Positions 10,926-20,567 of a DNA stretch of 64,000 nucleotides are shown piece by piece; within the stretch, counting starts at the first letter, position 1, and every line of letters begins with the position of its first letter. Location: contig OX336336.1 in assembly GCA_946902875.1 (NCBI GenBank), forward strand, positions 27,111,558-27,175,557, in the 5' to 3' direction. The DNA comes from Nematopogon swammerdamellus. Taxonomy: Eukaryota; Arthropoda; Insecta; Lepidoptera; Adelidae. Position numbers and translations under genes: made by a program. The notes under the pieces were generated by a model. It ran no database searches. It saw only the letters and a list, made by a program, of their open reading frames with translations, and was not told where the DNA came from.

Positions 10926-11260
10926 TCAAGTATGTCGGCAGATTGAGCAACCCTGTGCACGGTCAATACTTTGATGGATGACCGCTCGACCGTTGGAGGC
11001 TGACCTTGATTCATGCCATCTCCACGTGCCACGATCCTGACACACCTCTGCCGCCTCTTCCACTCCCATAATGTTCTTCATGCATGATCGTCGGTTACGG
11101 GTACTACGCACTTGACCCTTTTTGAGCACATACCCGATCTGGTCCAGGTACGTGCGTCTAGGGCTACCCTTCCCGACTCTTACACTCACATTTGCTTCAT
11201 AAATTTCTTTCGTTAATCATATATCATCCATTCTTCCAACATGACCGAAACACCGAAGCA
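10926..11260 (-). pseudogene. LINE C-terminal fragment ([14 protein letters not shown] type)
   Basis: The minus strand reads [28 protein letters not shown] and EVCQDRGTWR in one frame. From memory this is the C-terminal tail of RTE-like LINEs of insects. A sister copy is at 52144-52410. Upstream frame is lost around 11200. Confidence 0.65.
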
Positions 11261-11271
11261 TATTTTCCACT

Positions 11272-11812
11272 AGCTGTGCCCGCGGCTCCGCCCGCTCTCA
11301 TATTTCACTTCACTGCTAACCTCATAAGCCATTTAGCGTGATAGTAAGTAGCCTATAGTTGATGGGAAGAATCAAGCTATCCGTAGAATTGATTTTTATT
11401 AAAATCGGTTCAGTGGTTCTCGAGTTATAAGTGGACATACAGACATACATACATACAGAAAGCAGACGTTGGATTTTATTAAAGGTAAGGAAGGAAGGAA
11501 GGATAGTAAGTAACCTATAGTTGATGGGAAGAATCAAGCAATCCGTAGAATTGTTTTTTATTAAAATCCGTTCAGTGGTTCTCGAGTTATAAGCGGACAG
11601 ACAGACATACATACATACAGAAAGCAGACGTTGGATTTTATTAAAGGTAAGGAAGGATAGTAAGTAGCCTATAGTTGATGGGAAGAATCAAGCTATCCGT
11701 AGAATTGTTTTTTATTAAAATCGGTTCAGTGGTTCTCGAGTTATAAGCGGACAGACAGACATACATACATACAGAAAGCAGACGTTGGATTTTATTAAAG
11801 GTAAGGATAATA
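11272..11812. repeat. Repeat-H copy with internally triplicated unit
   Basis: Starts at 'ctagctgtgcccgcggc' and contains three tandem copies (starting about 11343, 11505 and 11657) of a roughly 152-162 bp unit: gtagcctatagttgatggg, agaatcaagctatccg, cggttcagtggttctcgag, a gacagacatacata tract and a cagacgttggattttatt end. A single-unit copy lies inverted at 17605-17865, so the triplication is local. Repeats ending in '(G)CCGCGGGCACAGCTAG' are widespread in Lepidoptera and may be Helitron-like; that is uncertain. Confidence 0.7.
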
Positions 11813-12299
11813 TCACGTAATATGTTATCCCAGCAAGCGGACTTAATTTGCATTCGCTCCTGGACCCTGCGGATGAAATATACACGTGAAATGTCAATGT
11901 TAGATCCGACTCTACGATGACTAGACACAGTCCGCAGATGTCTCGAAGGGCTGGTGCGGGCTTTGTGTTTATAACCAGCTGCGGGCCGGTTTTGTTAAGA
12001 GTATTTGCCTATTCGAGATGGAGGAGGGCGGGGTTCAAATGGCTAGAGATAACTCAGTTTTGACTCCGGAAATAGTTGAGTAGAGCGTAATCGAGACAAA
12101 CTCTAACGAACAAACAAGGGTTTCATCTTTATTCGATACTTCAAATAAAACCTTGTAATGAAGCCTAGGTGGGGAAATATGGGCTATCAAAGTTGAAAAC
12201 TTTTCTTAAGAAAAAATTGTTTCAAACTGCGCAACCATCAAATTCACGAACTAAGTTTGACGGCTACACGTGTACATGCAGACTTCCTCGATTTTTTAA
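11813..12299. other. No feature recognised
   Basis: Mixed sequence without a convincing ORF or repeat match elsewhere in the window. Confidence 0.35.
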
Positions 12300-12800
12300 T
12301 ATGGAATCCTGTATGGGTGCCTGATTCAGAGGGGCCTGAGCAAGTGCTCCGACCAGCAGATATCACCTCCGAAAAGGTAGGTGCCATACCGTACTTCCCT
12401 TTAGATTTCTAGTTATACTGGATTAGAGGAGAACACAGCCAAGGCTGCTATGTGGCCATATTACTTCCAGTACCGTTGGTACAGTTGCGTTCACGAGTCA
12501 TGAGCACACTTTTCATTGGTCGGTTTGACGGGATGTGACGTCGACGGCGCCGACGCTCCACGCGATTGGTTCGTGAGTCAGCGTCAGTCGACGCTCGACG
12601 CCTATTGGGCTCACACGCGTCGTTCGACTACTATACACTTGCGTGCAATGTTAGTCCACTGTCCATCTGTGCTCATGACTCGTGAAAGCAACTGCATCAA
12701 CCCAGTCGTCTACAATTTGATCCAACAACGTGATATATATGATAAGGGTCAAGGGAAGGGACCTACAGTTTTACATCGGTACCAAACGGTGAATTAGCAA
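12300..12800 (-). mobile_element. SINE-B copy split by a MITE
   Basis: Minus-strand SINE-B body: 'tggaatcctgtatgggtg', 'atatcacctccgaaaaggtag', 'ggattagaggagaacac', then an interruption at 12482-12694, then 'tcaacccagtcgtctacaa' and 'ggacctacagttttaca'. The head is missing. Confidence 0.75.
12482..12694. mobile_element. 213-bp terminal-inverted-repeat element inside SINE-B
   Basis: Ends are CAGTTGCGTTCACGAGTCAT.. and ..ATGACTCGTGAAAGCAACTG, inverted repeats of about 27 bp with one mismatch. The host SINE reads through when it is removed (ggta / tcaaccca). Flanks are TA on the left and CA on the right, so a 2-bp target duplication is possible but not perfect. Interior is GC-rich, non-coding. 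Confidence 0.75.
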
Positions 12801-12847
12801 GTGCTCCTCTGGCTCCTCTGGTTCATCCATCAATAATAAAAAAAAAG

Positions 12848-13060
12848 AAAAGAAATAAGGTAGCTCCCCATACAAGAAACTTGCTTTTCTTCAAAGTTTT
12901 TCGTTTTTGTTCTATCGTAAAAACGGTAATACATACAAGCGTCAAACTTGGTGTTATTATAGTGCAAACTCTAAAGTAAGAGAAAAACCGATCAATTACC
13001 TGGTGTTACGGAAACCTCGGTGCGCGAGTGCGACCCGCACTTGGCCGGTTTTATAGGATT
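12848..13060. repeat. Repeat-C partial copy
   Basis: Begins at 'ctccccatacaagaaactt' and ends in 'ttacggaaacctcggtgcgcgag..cgacccgcacttggccgg', the Repeat-C right end. The middle has diverged. Confidence 0.55.
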
Positions 13061-13279
13061 CAATTTGTTGAAAATAACTATCATGCATGATTTGTTTCAG
13101 TTTTAATTTTAATATTCATTTCCCGAGGTATTTTAGTTTCTAAAAGTCACAACGGAGATACTCGTGCTCGCACCTGATTGGATGGTTTGAATTTGTCAAG
13201 TGTAACGAATACCAATCAGTTGCCCTCCTACTTCATCACTGTGGAACATTGGAAGGGCCATGCCAAACTGATAGGTGGC

Positions 13280-13385
13280 TAGACTGTCGCCCATCAGCAT
13301 GTCATCCTGTCCTTATACCTTTCGCCTTTACAACATGTACGGAGAGAGAGGCAGTGGGGCTAATATTTTCAAGGACCGCGCTTCA
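13280..13385 (-). mobile_element. SINE-A third-head fragment
   Basis: A diverged 'catcctgtccttatacc', 'cgcctttacaacatgtacgg' and 'gaggcagtggggctaat' series matches the reversed third head type. Fragment only. Confidence 0.45.
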
Positions 13386-13440
13386 AGTGATACGTATATT
13401 TATATTTTTATTTTATGTGTGCTTAGTCCAGTTGTGGCGG

Positions 13441-13988
13441 CAAGAACGTTAGAAGAGGTAGGGACATAGGACTGTCCAATGCTTACATGAGAACCAGCGT
13501 CGCCGAGCTCCGCGGGTAGCGGAGGGGACGGCGCGCGCTCTGATTGGGTGGTATCGGGTGGGGGAAGATTGACGCTATGTGGCCAGCGGGCGACCGACGA
13601 ATGTTATTTGTACGTTTTTACTAATATCGTGTTACGCTGGCGCGGTGAAGGTTAAGCACAGATTACTTAATAGTTACTTCGTAACAGATAAATCTCTCCA
13701 TAGAAAAAGTTCCATACCTACGGCTTTAATAGCCTAATGTTTCACGTCGCCAATCGCTGCGTGCGAAAATGTACCTAAACGATCGGGTGTAAAGCGATTA
13801 TTGCTTTGCAGCTGCACGCAGTAGCGTGGGCGCGGGTGTAGGTTTGCTCGCGGCTGTCGAATTTCCACTGAATTAGGCTCGCCGGAGGCGGCGACCCGCC
13901 AGGCGGTAGGTAGTCAGCGCGCGCAAGTACATAGAGTGCGTGAGGCCTGGGTGAAGGTCCGACGTCCCTACCTCTTCTAACTTTCTTG
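13441..13988. mobile_element. MITE M2, 548 bp, with 8-bp target duplication
   Basis: Terminal inverted repeats start CAAGAACGTTAGAAGAGGTA and end TACCTCTTCTAACTTTCTTG. TGTGGCGG lies directly on both sides (13433-13440 and 13989-13996), an exact 8-bp target-site duplication as expected for hAT or P-type elements. No transposase ORF. Internal sequence (13660-13960) has a second copy at 37858-38165, and a 235-bp relative lies at 14245-14479. Confidence 0.85.
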
Positions 13989-14109
13989 TGTGGCGGTATC
14001 CATTACGCAAATGTATGGATTAAAACGCGGAGTGCTTTTCCAAGCCCCTTTTATCCGAGGACGGGTAAAAGGTGAAAAACAAAAAAAAAACCTTCTTAAG
14101 TGCTAACGG

Positions 14110-14575
14110 TGTCCGAACGCGAAGGGTTCCGTAGCTATATTCCCTTTTGGTACGCATATTTGTTTGCACATCCGCCATAATAATAATAGCACACATTCTG
14201 GGAAAATGTCAACCTGCTACCTATTACGGTTCCAACGATACAGCCAAGAACATTTTAATAGGTAAGGACGTCGGACCTTCCCCCCGCCAGCGTAACACGA
14301 CGTTTATATAAACGTACAAATTCCATTCGTTACCAACCAATCAGAGCGCGATACCGCTACCGCCCGATACCACCCAATCAGAGCGCGCGCCGTCCCCTCC
14401 GCAACCCGCGGAGCTCGGCGACGCTGTTTCTCATATAAGCATTGGACAGTCTGACGTCCAAACTATTAAAATGTTCTTGGATACAGCCCTAGGACGGACG
14501 GACAGACAAACAGACAGACAGACGGACGGCGTGGGCTTAGTAATAGGCTTCCGTACGGATACGGGACCCTAAAAA
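14110..14575. repeat. Repeat-C copy interrupted by MITE M2
   Basis: Left part 'gaagggttccgtagctat' to 'attacggttccaacgatacagc'; right part resumes 'gatacagccctaggacgg' and ends 'cttccgtacggatacgggaccct'. The interruption is the short M2 copy. Confidence 0.75.
14245..14479. mobile_element. MITE M2, 235 bp, with 8-bp target duplication
   Basis: Ends CAAGAACATTTTAATAGGTA and inverse CTATTAAAATGTTCTTG, flanked on both sides by GATACAGC (14237-14244, 14480-14487). The host Repeat-C is restored by removing the element plus one GATACAGC. Internal block (accacccaatcagagcgcgc, gcggagctcggcgacgctg) is the inverse of 13500-13560 in the longer M2 copy. Confidence 0.85.
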
Positions 14576-14671
14576 TGAATGTTTTTTTTAGACTTAAAAA
14601 TTAGAAATTCTTCGTACAACCAAGCACATGTATTGATCTTTTCTAATGCTAAACGAGTAGTGTTGAACAAT

Positions 14672-15069
14672 ATTTTTTTTTTATGGAAACTGTCACGGTT
14701 GGCTACATCACCTACAACGTCCGTGATGTCAGCCCATAACACCGGGTGAACTAGGTGCCATGTCAGTGCTTCCCCCTTTGATCGTGCCGGCTACACTGAA
14801 CTGGTCGAAAAACACAAACTATTTCTATGTAAATAGCCGTGTTACATAGCCGTTTCGACCGACGTTTCATTCAGTGCGGTGGTACCAACCCGGGCGGGTT
14901 AAACCCTACCACCAAGTAAGATTAGGAGGGAAGGGACCTACAGTTTTACGAGGAATCCGAACCTCGGTCAGCCTCCAACGGTCAGCGGTCACCCATCCAA
15001 GAACTGACCGCACCCAGCGTTGCTTAACATTCAATAGCGACAGTTGACTGTCTGCACCACGAGGCTGAC
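14672..15069 (-). mobile_element. SINE-A, near full length with composite 5S/tRNA head
   Basis: Minus-strand element: T-run, body, then 'ggacctacagttttacgagg', a T-arm (cgaggaatccgaacctcg reversed), the 5S-like segment 'cggtcacccatcc..gaactgaccgcacccagcg', and the terminal gaggctgac. About 12 nt including most of the A box are deleted compared with 57502-57631. Confidence 0.85.
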
Positions 15070-15274
15070 AAAATATCTAGTAGCTATTTGAGTCACGTCA
15101 TTTTCTATTCTGTGGTCACGTCGCCTGACGCCTCCGCGCCGTCCTGCCGTCTCGTAGGATACCCGACGATACTGCCTCTACTATTACGTTCGTACCTACT
15201 CTCAGTTCGTCGTGAGAATAATCTAGCAACACAACGTGCTGTCCCGCTGAGGCGATTTTCTACTATGTAGTTTT

Positions 15275-15540
15275 TTTATGGTTCCGTACCTTAATAGGAA
15301 AAAGACGGAACCATTCCATCACTCCGTTGTCCGTCCGTCTGTCACAGAGGTTTATCTTGAAAACTAATTAACGTAGAAACTTGAAATTTGGCACAATGAT
15401 AGATCTCCGGAAGGTTTGATGACGCGCGCGTAAATCGCGAAGGATTCTGAAAATATTTTTTATGCAATTTTAAGTTCAGTGGTCTTAATGATATAGTTAA
15501 AAATGTGCAAAAAATTATCGTCCCCCCATTCTGAGCTCTT
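15275..15540. repeat. GGTTCCGTACC repeat (second type)
   Basis: Starts 'atggttccgtaccttaatagg' with an inverted 'gacggaaccat' after a short spacer and a TCCGTCCGTCTG tract, then 'aacttgaaatttggcac'. Related pieces are at 16440-16545 and 59430-59535. Class unknown. Confidence 0.55.
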
Positions 15541-15713
15541 AGGTTTCTAAGGCAAATTTTTTTACCTCCATAGGGTTAGTAGATATTAAACTACACATTA
15601 CAGGAAAACTGCAGGTCTTATCGACAATGTAATATTTTTGTGGAAAAAAACATATTTTTGTTTTAGAACGGAACCATAATTTGTGCGAGCCTGACATGCT
15701 CTTGACCGCTTTT

Positions 15714-16310
15714 TTTGACGTGATGATGTCACGTCTTATAAATTGATGAACACCGGCTGCACGCACGAAGAAGTGTAAAGTTCCATCTAAACCCGTGTGT
15801 GCAAGCGAGAGCGCGATAGAGACCTGTGTGTGCAAGCGAGAGCGCGATAGAGAGGCATATACAATAGTAGGAAATACAAAATATTTTTCTCCGTCTTTTG
15901 CGAGCCTCGAACCCGCGGTCCCTGCCACCATCACTGACCAGACGTGTTATACACGCGGGCTATCGGCCGTCTACTTATCGCTGCAAATTTTCTCAACAGT
16001 ATGTGACAACAGTATGTGAATTTCATGGAGCGACATCTAGCGTCCACATCTAGCGTCAATATTAAATTAAATACTTCAGCCAGCGATATACTTGATTTAG
16101 CAGTTAGGTAATTGTTGCAACGTTGAACATGTAGATGGCGTTATGTAGTTTTTTAAATTTAATTAATAGTCGTTATTTTGTCATATTTTTTATTAGTTAT
16201 TATCACATCTTTATCATGTACTTAAATAAATTTTACATTGTAAATATCCGCCGGAACTGATTTACTTTATGACATCATCACGTAAAACTATCGTCCGTAA
16301 ACCAACTTTA
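15714..16310. mobile_element. Repeat-I element
   Basis: Begins 'ttgacgtgatgatgtcacgtc', continues with 'tgaacaccggctgcacgcacg' and two copies of a 'tgtgtgcaagcgagagcgcg' unit (15796-15855), and ends near an inverted 'tgacatcatcacgtaaa' (16270) and 'tatcgtccgtaaacc'. Other copies: 55253-55415 (inverse) and 60296-60600. The ACGTCAC half sites resemble CRE-like motifs, but function is unknown. Confidence 0.6.
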
Positions 16311-16439
16311 CAGACAACCAATTTTTTTATTGAAGAAAAGGGGAGGTACCCTAAAAATAAAATAATTTTAAAATTTTTATTTTACCACTTTGTCGGCGTT
16401 ATTAATATGTATACCAATACCAACACATAACTTTCTAGT

Positions 16440-16545
16440 GCTAAGGGTCTCTGAGCTAAGCCGCGGACAGACAGACGGACAGACAGACGGACGGACATAG
16501 CGAAACTATAAGGTTTCCTTGTTGACTACGGAACCCTAAAAATCG
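16440..16545. repeat. Repeat end: gacagacggacaga .. ggaaccct
   Basis: A gacagacagacggac tract and 'gactacggaaccctaaaa', the right end of the GGTTCCGTACC repeat. Confidence 0.5.
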
Positions 16546-16557
16546 GTAAAAGATTCG

Positions 16558-16730
16558 ACAGTGCAAGGCCGCAACGCCGCCGCAGTGCCGCCGCACGTTA
16601 CCGCGCGGTCTGCGAATCTCGGGGCCGGGCAGGACCCTCGTTAGTGACACTTAGCGAGCTCGCCGCGGCGCCGCTGGCCGCCGACTCTACCGACCAGCCT
16701 CGGCCGGCCGCTCCTATTTCGGTTAACCGT
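16558..16730. other. GC-rich island of about 170 bp
   Basis: CG-dinucleotide-rich DNA (many gccgcc and cgccgc steps) in an AT-rich neighbourhood. No ORF with recognisable product. It could be a relic of a promoter or CpG-rich exon, or just a GC-rich repeat piece. Confidence 0.3.
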
Positions 16731-17027
16731 ATCAAAAACTAATTTCCCTCTAAGCTCAGCTTCGGATTGGAGAGCCAAATTGGGCTTCTGTGAGCTTCAT
16801 TTGGCGGTGCGAGCTGAAAATGAGGGTTTTCACCCTATTTTTATTGAAATACACGTTAAGTACGCGGGGAGTGGCCCAGACACTTCGTTTAAATTATTCC
16901 TTTATTCATAAAGGTTGTCTCCATGAGAGTGCACTAATTTACATTTTGTGGCATTTTTTTCTCGTGCAAGTGGCAACTCTGAAATTTGACAGCTGTCACA
17001 TACATATGATTGTTCTGATTATTAAAA

Positions 17028-17156
17028 ATGGAGCGCTACACAAAAGAAGAACACGTTATCATTGTGAAAACCCATTACCTATTTTCTAACGAATACCGAA
17101 TTCCGAACTCAAGGAAAAAATATAACACATTCGAAATTTTTACCGAATTTTTGTAA
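17028..17156 (+). pseudogene. N-terminal fragment of a transposase-like ORF
   Basis: A 42-codon ORF starting ATG at 17028 reads MERYTKEEHVIIVKTHY and then loses similarity before TAA at 17154. The opening resembles DUF4817-type helix-turn-helix starts of insect transposon proteins. Upstream 'gcaactctgaaatttgacagc' is unassigned. Confidence 0.35.
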
Positions 17157-17377
17157 GCCATTCCAGCCGGCGGCGGCGCACCCATGCAAGTATATCAGTG
17201 TGTAGTCGCCAGAACGCACTTTTTAGAATATAGCCAAGAGCGACAGTAGTTCGTGTTTTCCATCCAGTTCCGTGTAGCCGGCACGCCCGAAGGGAAGCAC
17301 TGACATGGCACCTATTTCACCAAGGTGTTATGGGCTGACTTCAAGGAAATAGCAGGCGAACTATCCATCCCTGTCAG

Positions 17378-17964
17378 CAGTGGCGGCGCTAGGCGTCAGC
17401 GACGTCGGCGACCACCGAATGCCTCGCGCCTGAGGGGGCCTAGCAAAAATTCGTTTACCCTAGCTGACTCCCTTTGGGATCGCGCGATCCCAAAAATTCT
17501 CATCAAAGCATGGTCGCACACTTTGGGCTATTGCTTTTGGGTTATAATTTATTTTAATTTGTGATTGTTCATGTAATTTTTGGCAACATATTTGATTAGC
17601 AATAAAACTCATCCTTCCTTACCTATAATAAAATCCAACGTCTGCTTTCTGTCTGAGTGAGTGTCTGAGTGTATGTCTGTCTGTCCGCTTATAACTCGAG
17701 AACCACTGAACCGATTTTAATAAAACAAAATTCTACGGATAGCTTGATTCTTCCCATCAACTATAGGCTACTTACTATCACGCTAAATAGCTTATGAGGT
17801 TAGCAGTGAAGTGAAATATGAGAGCGGGCGGAGCCGCGGGCACAGCTTGTATACTCATACATCAGTCTCGTTCTATTTAATAGTTTTCTTTCTGTCTGGG
17901 AAATGAAAGAGGCCCCGCATAGCTGATATCGCTTACGTCTACTTTTGGTCTAGCACCGCCACTG
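17378..17964. mobile_element. hAT-like MITE M3 with nested Repeat-H
   Basis: Ends CAGTGGCGGCGCTAGG and inverse CTAGCACCGCCACTG, with 8-bp flanks CCTGTCAG (17370-17377) and CGTGTCAG (17965-17972), 7 of 8 identical. The intact SINE-A sequence is CGTGTCAG. CAGTGGCG-type ends plus an 8-bp duplication fit hAT. A second copy is at 50037-50432 in the proteasome gene. Confidence 0.75.
17605..17865. repeat. Repeat-H single-unit copy (inverse of 11272-11812)
   Basis: Reads 'aaaatccaacgtctgctttc', 'aactcgagaaccactgaacc', 'cccatcaactataggctac' and ends 'cggagccgcgggcacagc'. It lies inside MITE M3. Confidence 0.7.
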
Positions 17965-17991
17965 CGTGTCAGTTCCCATAAAAAAAAAACA

Positions 17992-18586
17992 GGTTAACAC
18001 AATTTAAATTAAATTCTTTGAAAAATAATTGAGAAGCCTCCACTCCTTTGTAGCCCCTGGGGCTCAACACCTTTAAATGCGGCAGTGCACAGAAGAGGAA
18101 ACGAAGTGAGGCCGGAGGCGGAACCGAGGCCGGAGGCTGGCGGAGGGGGAAAACAGGAGTTTCAACTGCTGGATCGTCGTCACCACTATTTATTCAGCAA
18201 ATAGGTATACCAGACGCCATATAACTTGGACAGTGCAGTAGCCGATTTTAGGGTATCATTCGTGGAGGGCGCGGGATGCGACGGCGCGGCGGGGAGAGCC
18301 TGTAGTTTTACCAAAAAAAATATTTAGTTAAATTTTTTTTTCTAAAAAAATAAATGACTCAGATTTTTTTTTCTTATTTTTCCCTGGGTAGTCATAAACT
18401 GACCTACTCCCTGGTTCCCGCTTGACGTTGAGTTTTGGGACACGTTGTATGCCGTCTGGTATAGTGTAGGTGAGTTTCTCTCAAGGCGGATTACCGTCGC
18501 GAAAATTTCCTATAACTGTGTGTCTGAATACTTGTCCAGTACTTATATCCTGCTTGATAGTTAACTCCTGGTCCTAATACTTAAGC
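17992..18586. other. No gene; repeats of GAGGCCGGAGGC type
   Basis: Contains 'gtgaggccggaggcggaacc' repeated imperfectly around 18095-18145, and otherwise AT-rich sequence. No supported ORF. Confidence 0.35.
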
Positions 18587-18690
18587 GTGGTGGTCGGTGT
18601 TGTGCTGTTATTTACAAGAGTACTTGCAGCACAACTCGACCCGACAATTGGGGTAAGCAGATCTGCTTACCCCAATTGTCGGGATAAATC
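18587..18690 (+). repeat. Repeat-E with conserved hairpin and a perfect palindrome
   Basis: Contains the 'ggtcggtgttgtgctg' / 'cagcacaac' hairpin common to the family (other copies 22366, 29440, 43318, 43805). Its end motif has been duplicated inversely to give an exact 44-bp palindrome at 18640-18683. Confidence 0.7.
18640..18683. repeat. Perfect 44-bp palindrome
   Basis: The half-site CCCGACAATTGGGGTAAGCA plus GA is followed directly by its exact reverse complement with no loop; the centre is AGATCT. The half-site is the terminal motif of Repeat-E. Confidence 0.95.
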
Positions 18691-18696
18691 GCGTGG

Positions 18697-19174
18697 TATA
18701 TATACAGGTTGTTTCAGGGTAGGCTTGAGAAACTTCAGGAATAGAAATTACTCATTATTAGAAGAACAAAATCCTTGATACTCAAATCGAAATTCCGTAT
18801 TTTTTTTTCATACAAAAATTTAAAATTGGATTACAAACTCGATGGACAGTGAGTATGGGGAGATTTAGCAACAGTGCTGTCTAAGTCTAGGGAGTGCAAT
18901 GAACTAGTCCAGTCCCCTTTTCCTTTTGATGTCATTCAAATTTAAATGTTTGGAATTTACCTAGTAGTTAAATTCTACTAATTAAGTATGTAAGTTAGTC
19001 ATTTTATTTTTATTTAATAAAGGCGGACGTTGACCGTCCACCAAAGCTCGATGAAAAGTATTTTCAACAAAAAGTACTATAAAATGACCGAATCTGGGAA
19101 AAAGTTTCAGAGCTTTTCGTCTTCAAATATGGACCCCTTTCAAACCCTGAAGTTACGAAACACTCTGTATATAT
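18697..19174. mobile_element. MITE M7, uninterrupted copy
   Basis: Ends TATATACAGGTTGTTTC and inverse GAAACACTCTGTATATA are imperfect terminal inverted repeats. The inverse copy at about 62357-63441 holds two hAT-like insertions; here both sites are empty (tttggaatttacctag and cttcaaatatggacccc). Confidence 0.7.
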
Positions 19175-19540
19175 GTATGAATGTAAATAAGCCTAATTTA
19201 ACTAAGTAAGTCCTGCAGACAGAACTCACCATAAAAGGTCCTTCAGTTGAATTGTTCTAAAAAACTAACTCCACCTAAATTCACTAATTATGTAGGTACT
19301 CTCCACAGTCACAGAGAGAACTCTGAAAAATAATATCACCTGAGTGTGCAGGCAGCCTTCGGCCGGCAGACGGCGGGAGTTGAGTAATTACGTTATATTT
19401 CAGCACGCGACCGGTAAAATTTAAAATAGCAACTGGCAACTGTCAAGCCGGATACGAGAATTATTTTTGCTAATGTATCCTTGCTCCGAACACATTAAAA
19501 ATAATTAAATCTAGACCTAAAAAAACTAAATAAACTATAA
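19175..19540. other. No feature recognised
   Basis: AT-rich, no ORF or repeat relation seen. Confidence 0.35.
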
Positions 19541-19544
19541 AAAG

Positions 19545-19878
19545 GTACCGTGTGGGGCCGGCCCCACACGGTACTTTAAAAGAATAGCCCCACTGCATCT
19601 CTCCCCGTGTATGTCGCAAAAGGCGACTAAGGGATATGACTCCCTTCTTATATTACTAGGTGGTAGGGTTTAACCCGCCCGGGTTGGTACCACCGCACTG
19701 AATGAAAGGTCGGTCGAAACGGCTATGTAAATAGTTTGTATTTTCCGTCCAGTTCAGTGTAGCCGGCACGACCGAAGGGAAGCACTGACGTGGCACCAAG
19801 TTCTCCCGGTGTTATGGGCTGACATCACGGACGTTGTAGGTGATGTAGCCAACCGTGTCAGGTTCCATAAAAAAAAAT
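19545..19878 (+). mobile_element. SINE-A with third head type, full length
   Basis: Starts in a 30-bp palindrome (GTACCGTGTGGGGCC and its exact inverse, 19545-19574), then 'agaatagccccactgcatc', 'aaaaggcgactaagggat', 'ggtggtagggtttaaccc', body, 'gatgtagccaaccgtgtc' and a poly(A) tail. I see no clear A or B box in this head. Confidence 0.85.
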
Positions 19879-20216
19879 CTACCTATAAATCAAAATTATC
19901 GTCCAATGGTCCCGCCATTAGCATGGTCCCCATGACTGAAGCGGCGTTCCCCCTCTTGATCGCCAGGCTGATCTACTGCTTGAAATGCGCCCAGGCACGG
20001 CTCCTAATTTAACCAATCACTATCTTTTGAGCGATCAAATGGCAATCTGTCAAAATGGGCAGGTATTTTTCGTATTACGACAGTAGCGTGTCGTTTATTC
20101 ATTCATACCTCATCGATCTTGTGGGCAGTAGTATAGGTTAAATATTTATAAGTAGGTGCTAAGAAAACATTGGGACTTGCGAAGTTTCTTTGTCAGTTCT
20201 TCTTCGCATTGAATTC
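19879..20216. other. Unassigned; contains a repeat shared with 33947-34090
   Basis: The 3' part 'acttgcgaagtttctttgtc' to 'cttcttcgcattgaatt' recurs at 33975-34010. A short frame reading MVPMTEAAFPLLIARLIYCL (about 19921-19980) is unassigned. Confidence 0.35.
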
Positions 20217-20567
20217 GTCAGCCTCGGTAGCTCAGTGGTGCGATCGGTCAACTGTTGGTTAAGCACACCTGGGTGCAATGATTACATGGATGTGTGACCG
20301 CTCGACCGTTGGGGGCTGACCGTGGTTCGGATTCCACGTAAAACTGTAGGTCCCTTCCTTTCTTACCTTAATAGGTGGTAGGCTTTAAGCCGGCCGGGTT
20401 GGTACCACCGCACTGAATGAAAGATCTGTTGGAACAGCTATGTAAATAGTTAGTTTTTCCGTCCAGTTCAGTGTAGCCGGCATGACGGAAAGTGAAGCAC
20501 TGAACTGGCACCTAGTTCACCCAGGTGCTATGGGCTGACATCACGGGTATAGTGTAGGTGAAAAAAA
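20217..20567 (+). mobile_element. SINE-A with composite 5S/tRNA head
   Basis: Head: GTCAGCCTC at 20217, A box TAGCTCAGTGG at 20228-20238, 5S-like 'ggttaagcac' and 'acatggatgtgtgaccgc', GGGGCTGAC, T-arm CGTGGTTCGGATTCCACG at about 20321-20338. Then 'taaaactgtaggtcccttcc', body and A-rich tail. Its last ~100 bp are the start of the duplicated block 20471-22330. Confidence 0.85.

Larger units (their letters stand above)
17250..17991 (+). mobile_element. SINE-A 3' part split by a hAT-like MITE
   Basis: 17250-17377 is SINE-A body (ttttccatccagttccgtg, gccggcacgcccgaaggg, ggtgttatgggctgac). After MITE M3 (17378-17964) the SINE resumes with 'cgtgtcagttcccat' and its poly(A) tail. Confidence 0.75.

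Noticed and set aside
15539..15934. 131-codon minus-strand ORF
   Set aside because: Spans the boundary of two repeats (GGTTCCGTACC repeat and Repeat-I); no domain, composition like random frame.
16177..16260. Possible TATA-rich promoter near 16180-16260
   Set aside because: AT-richness alone, inside Repeat-I, with no gene downstream.
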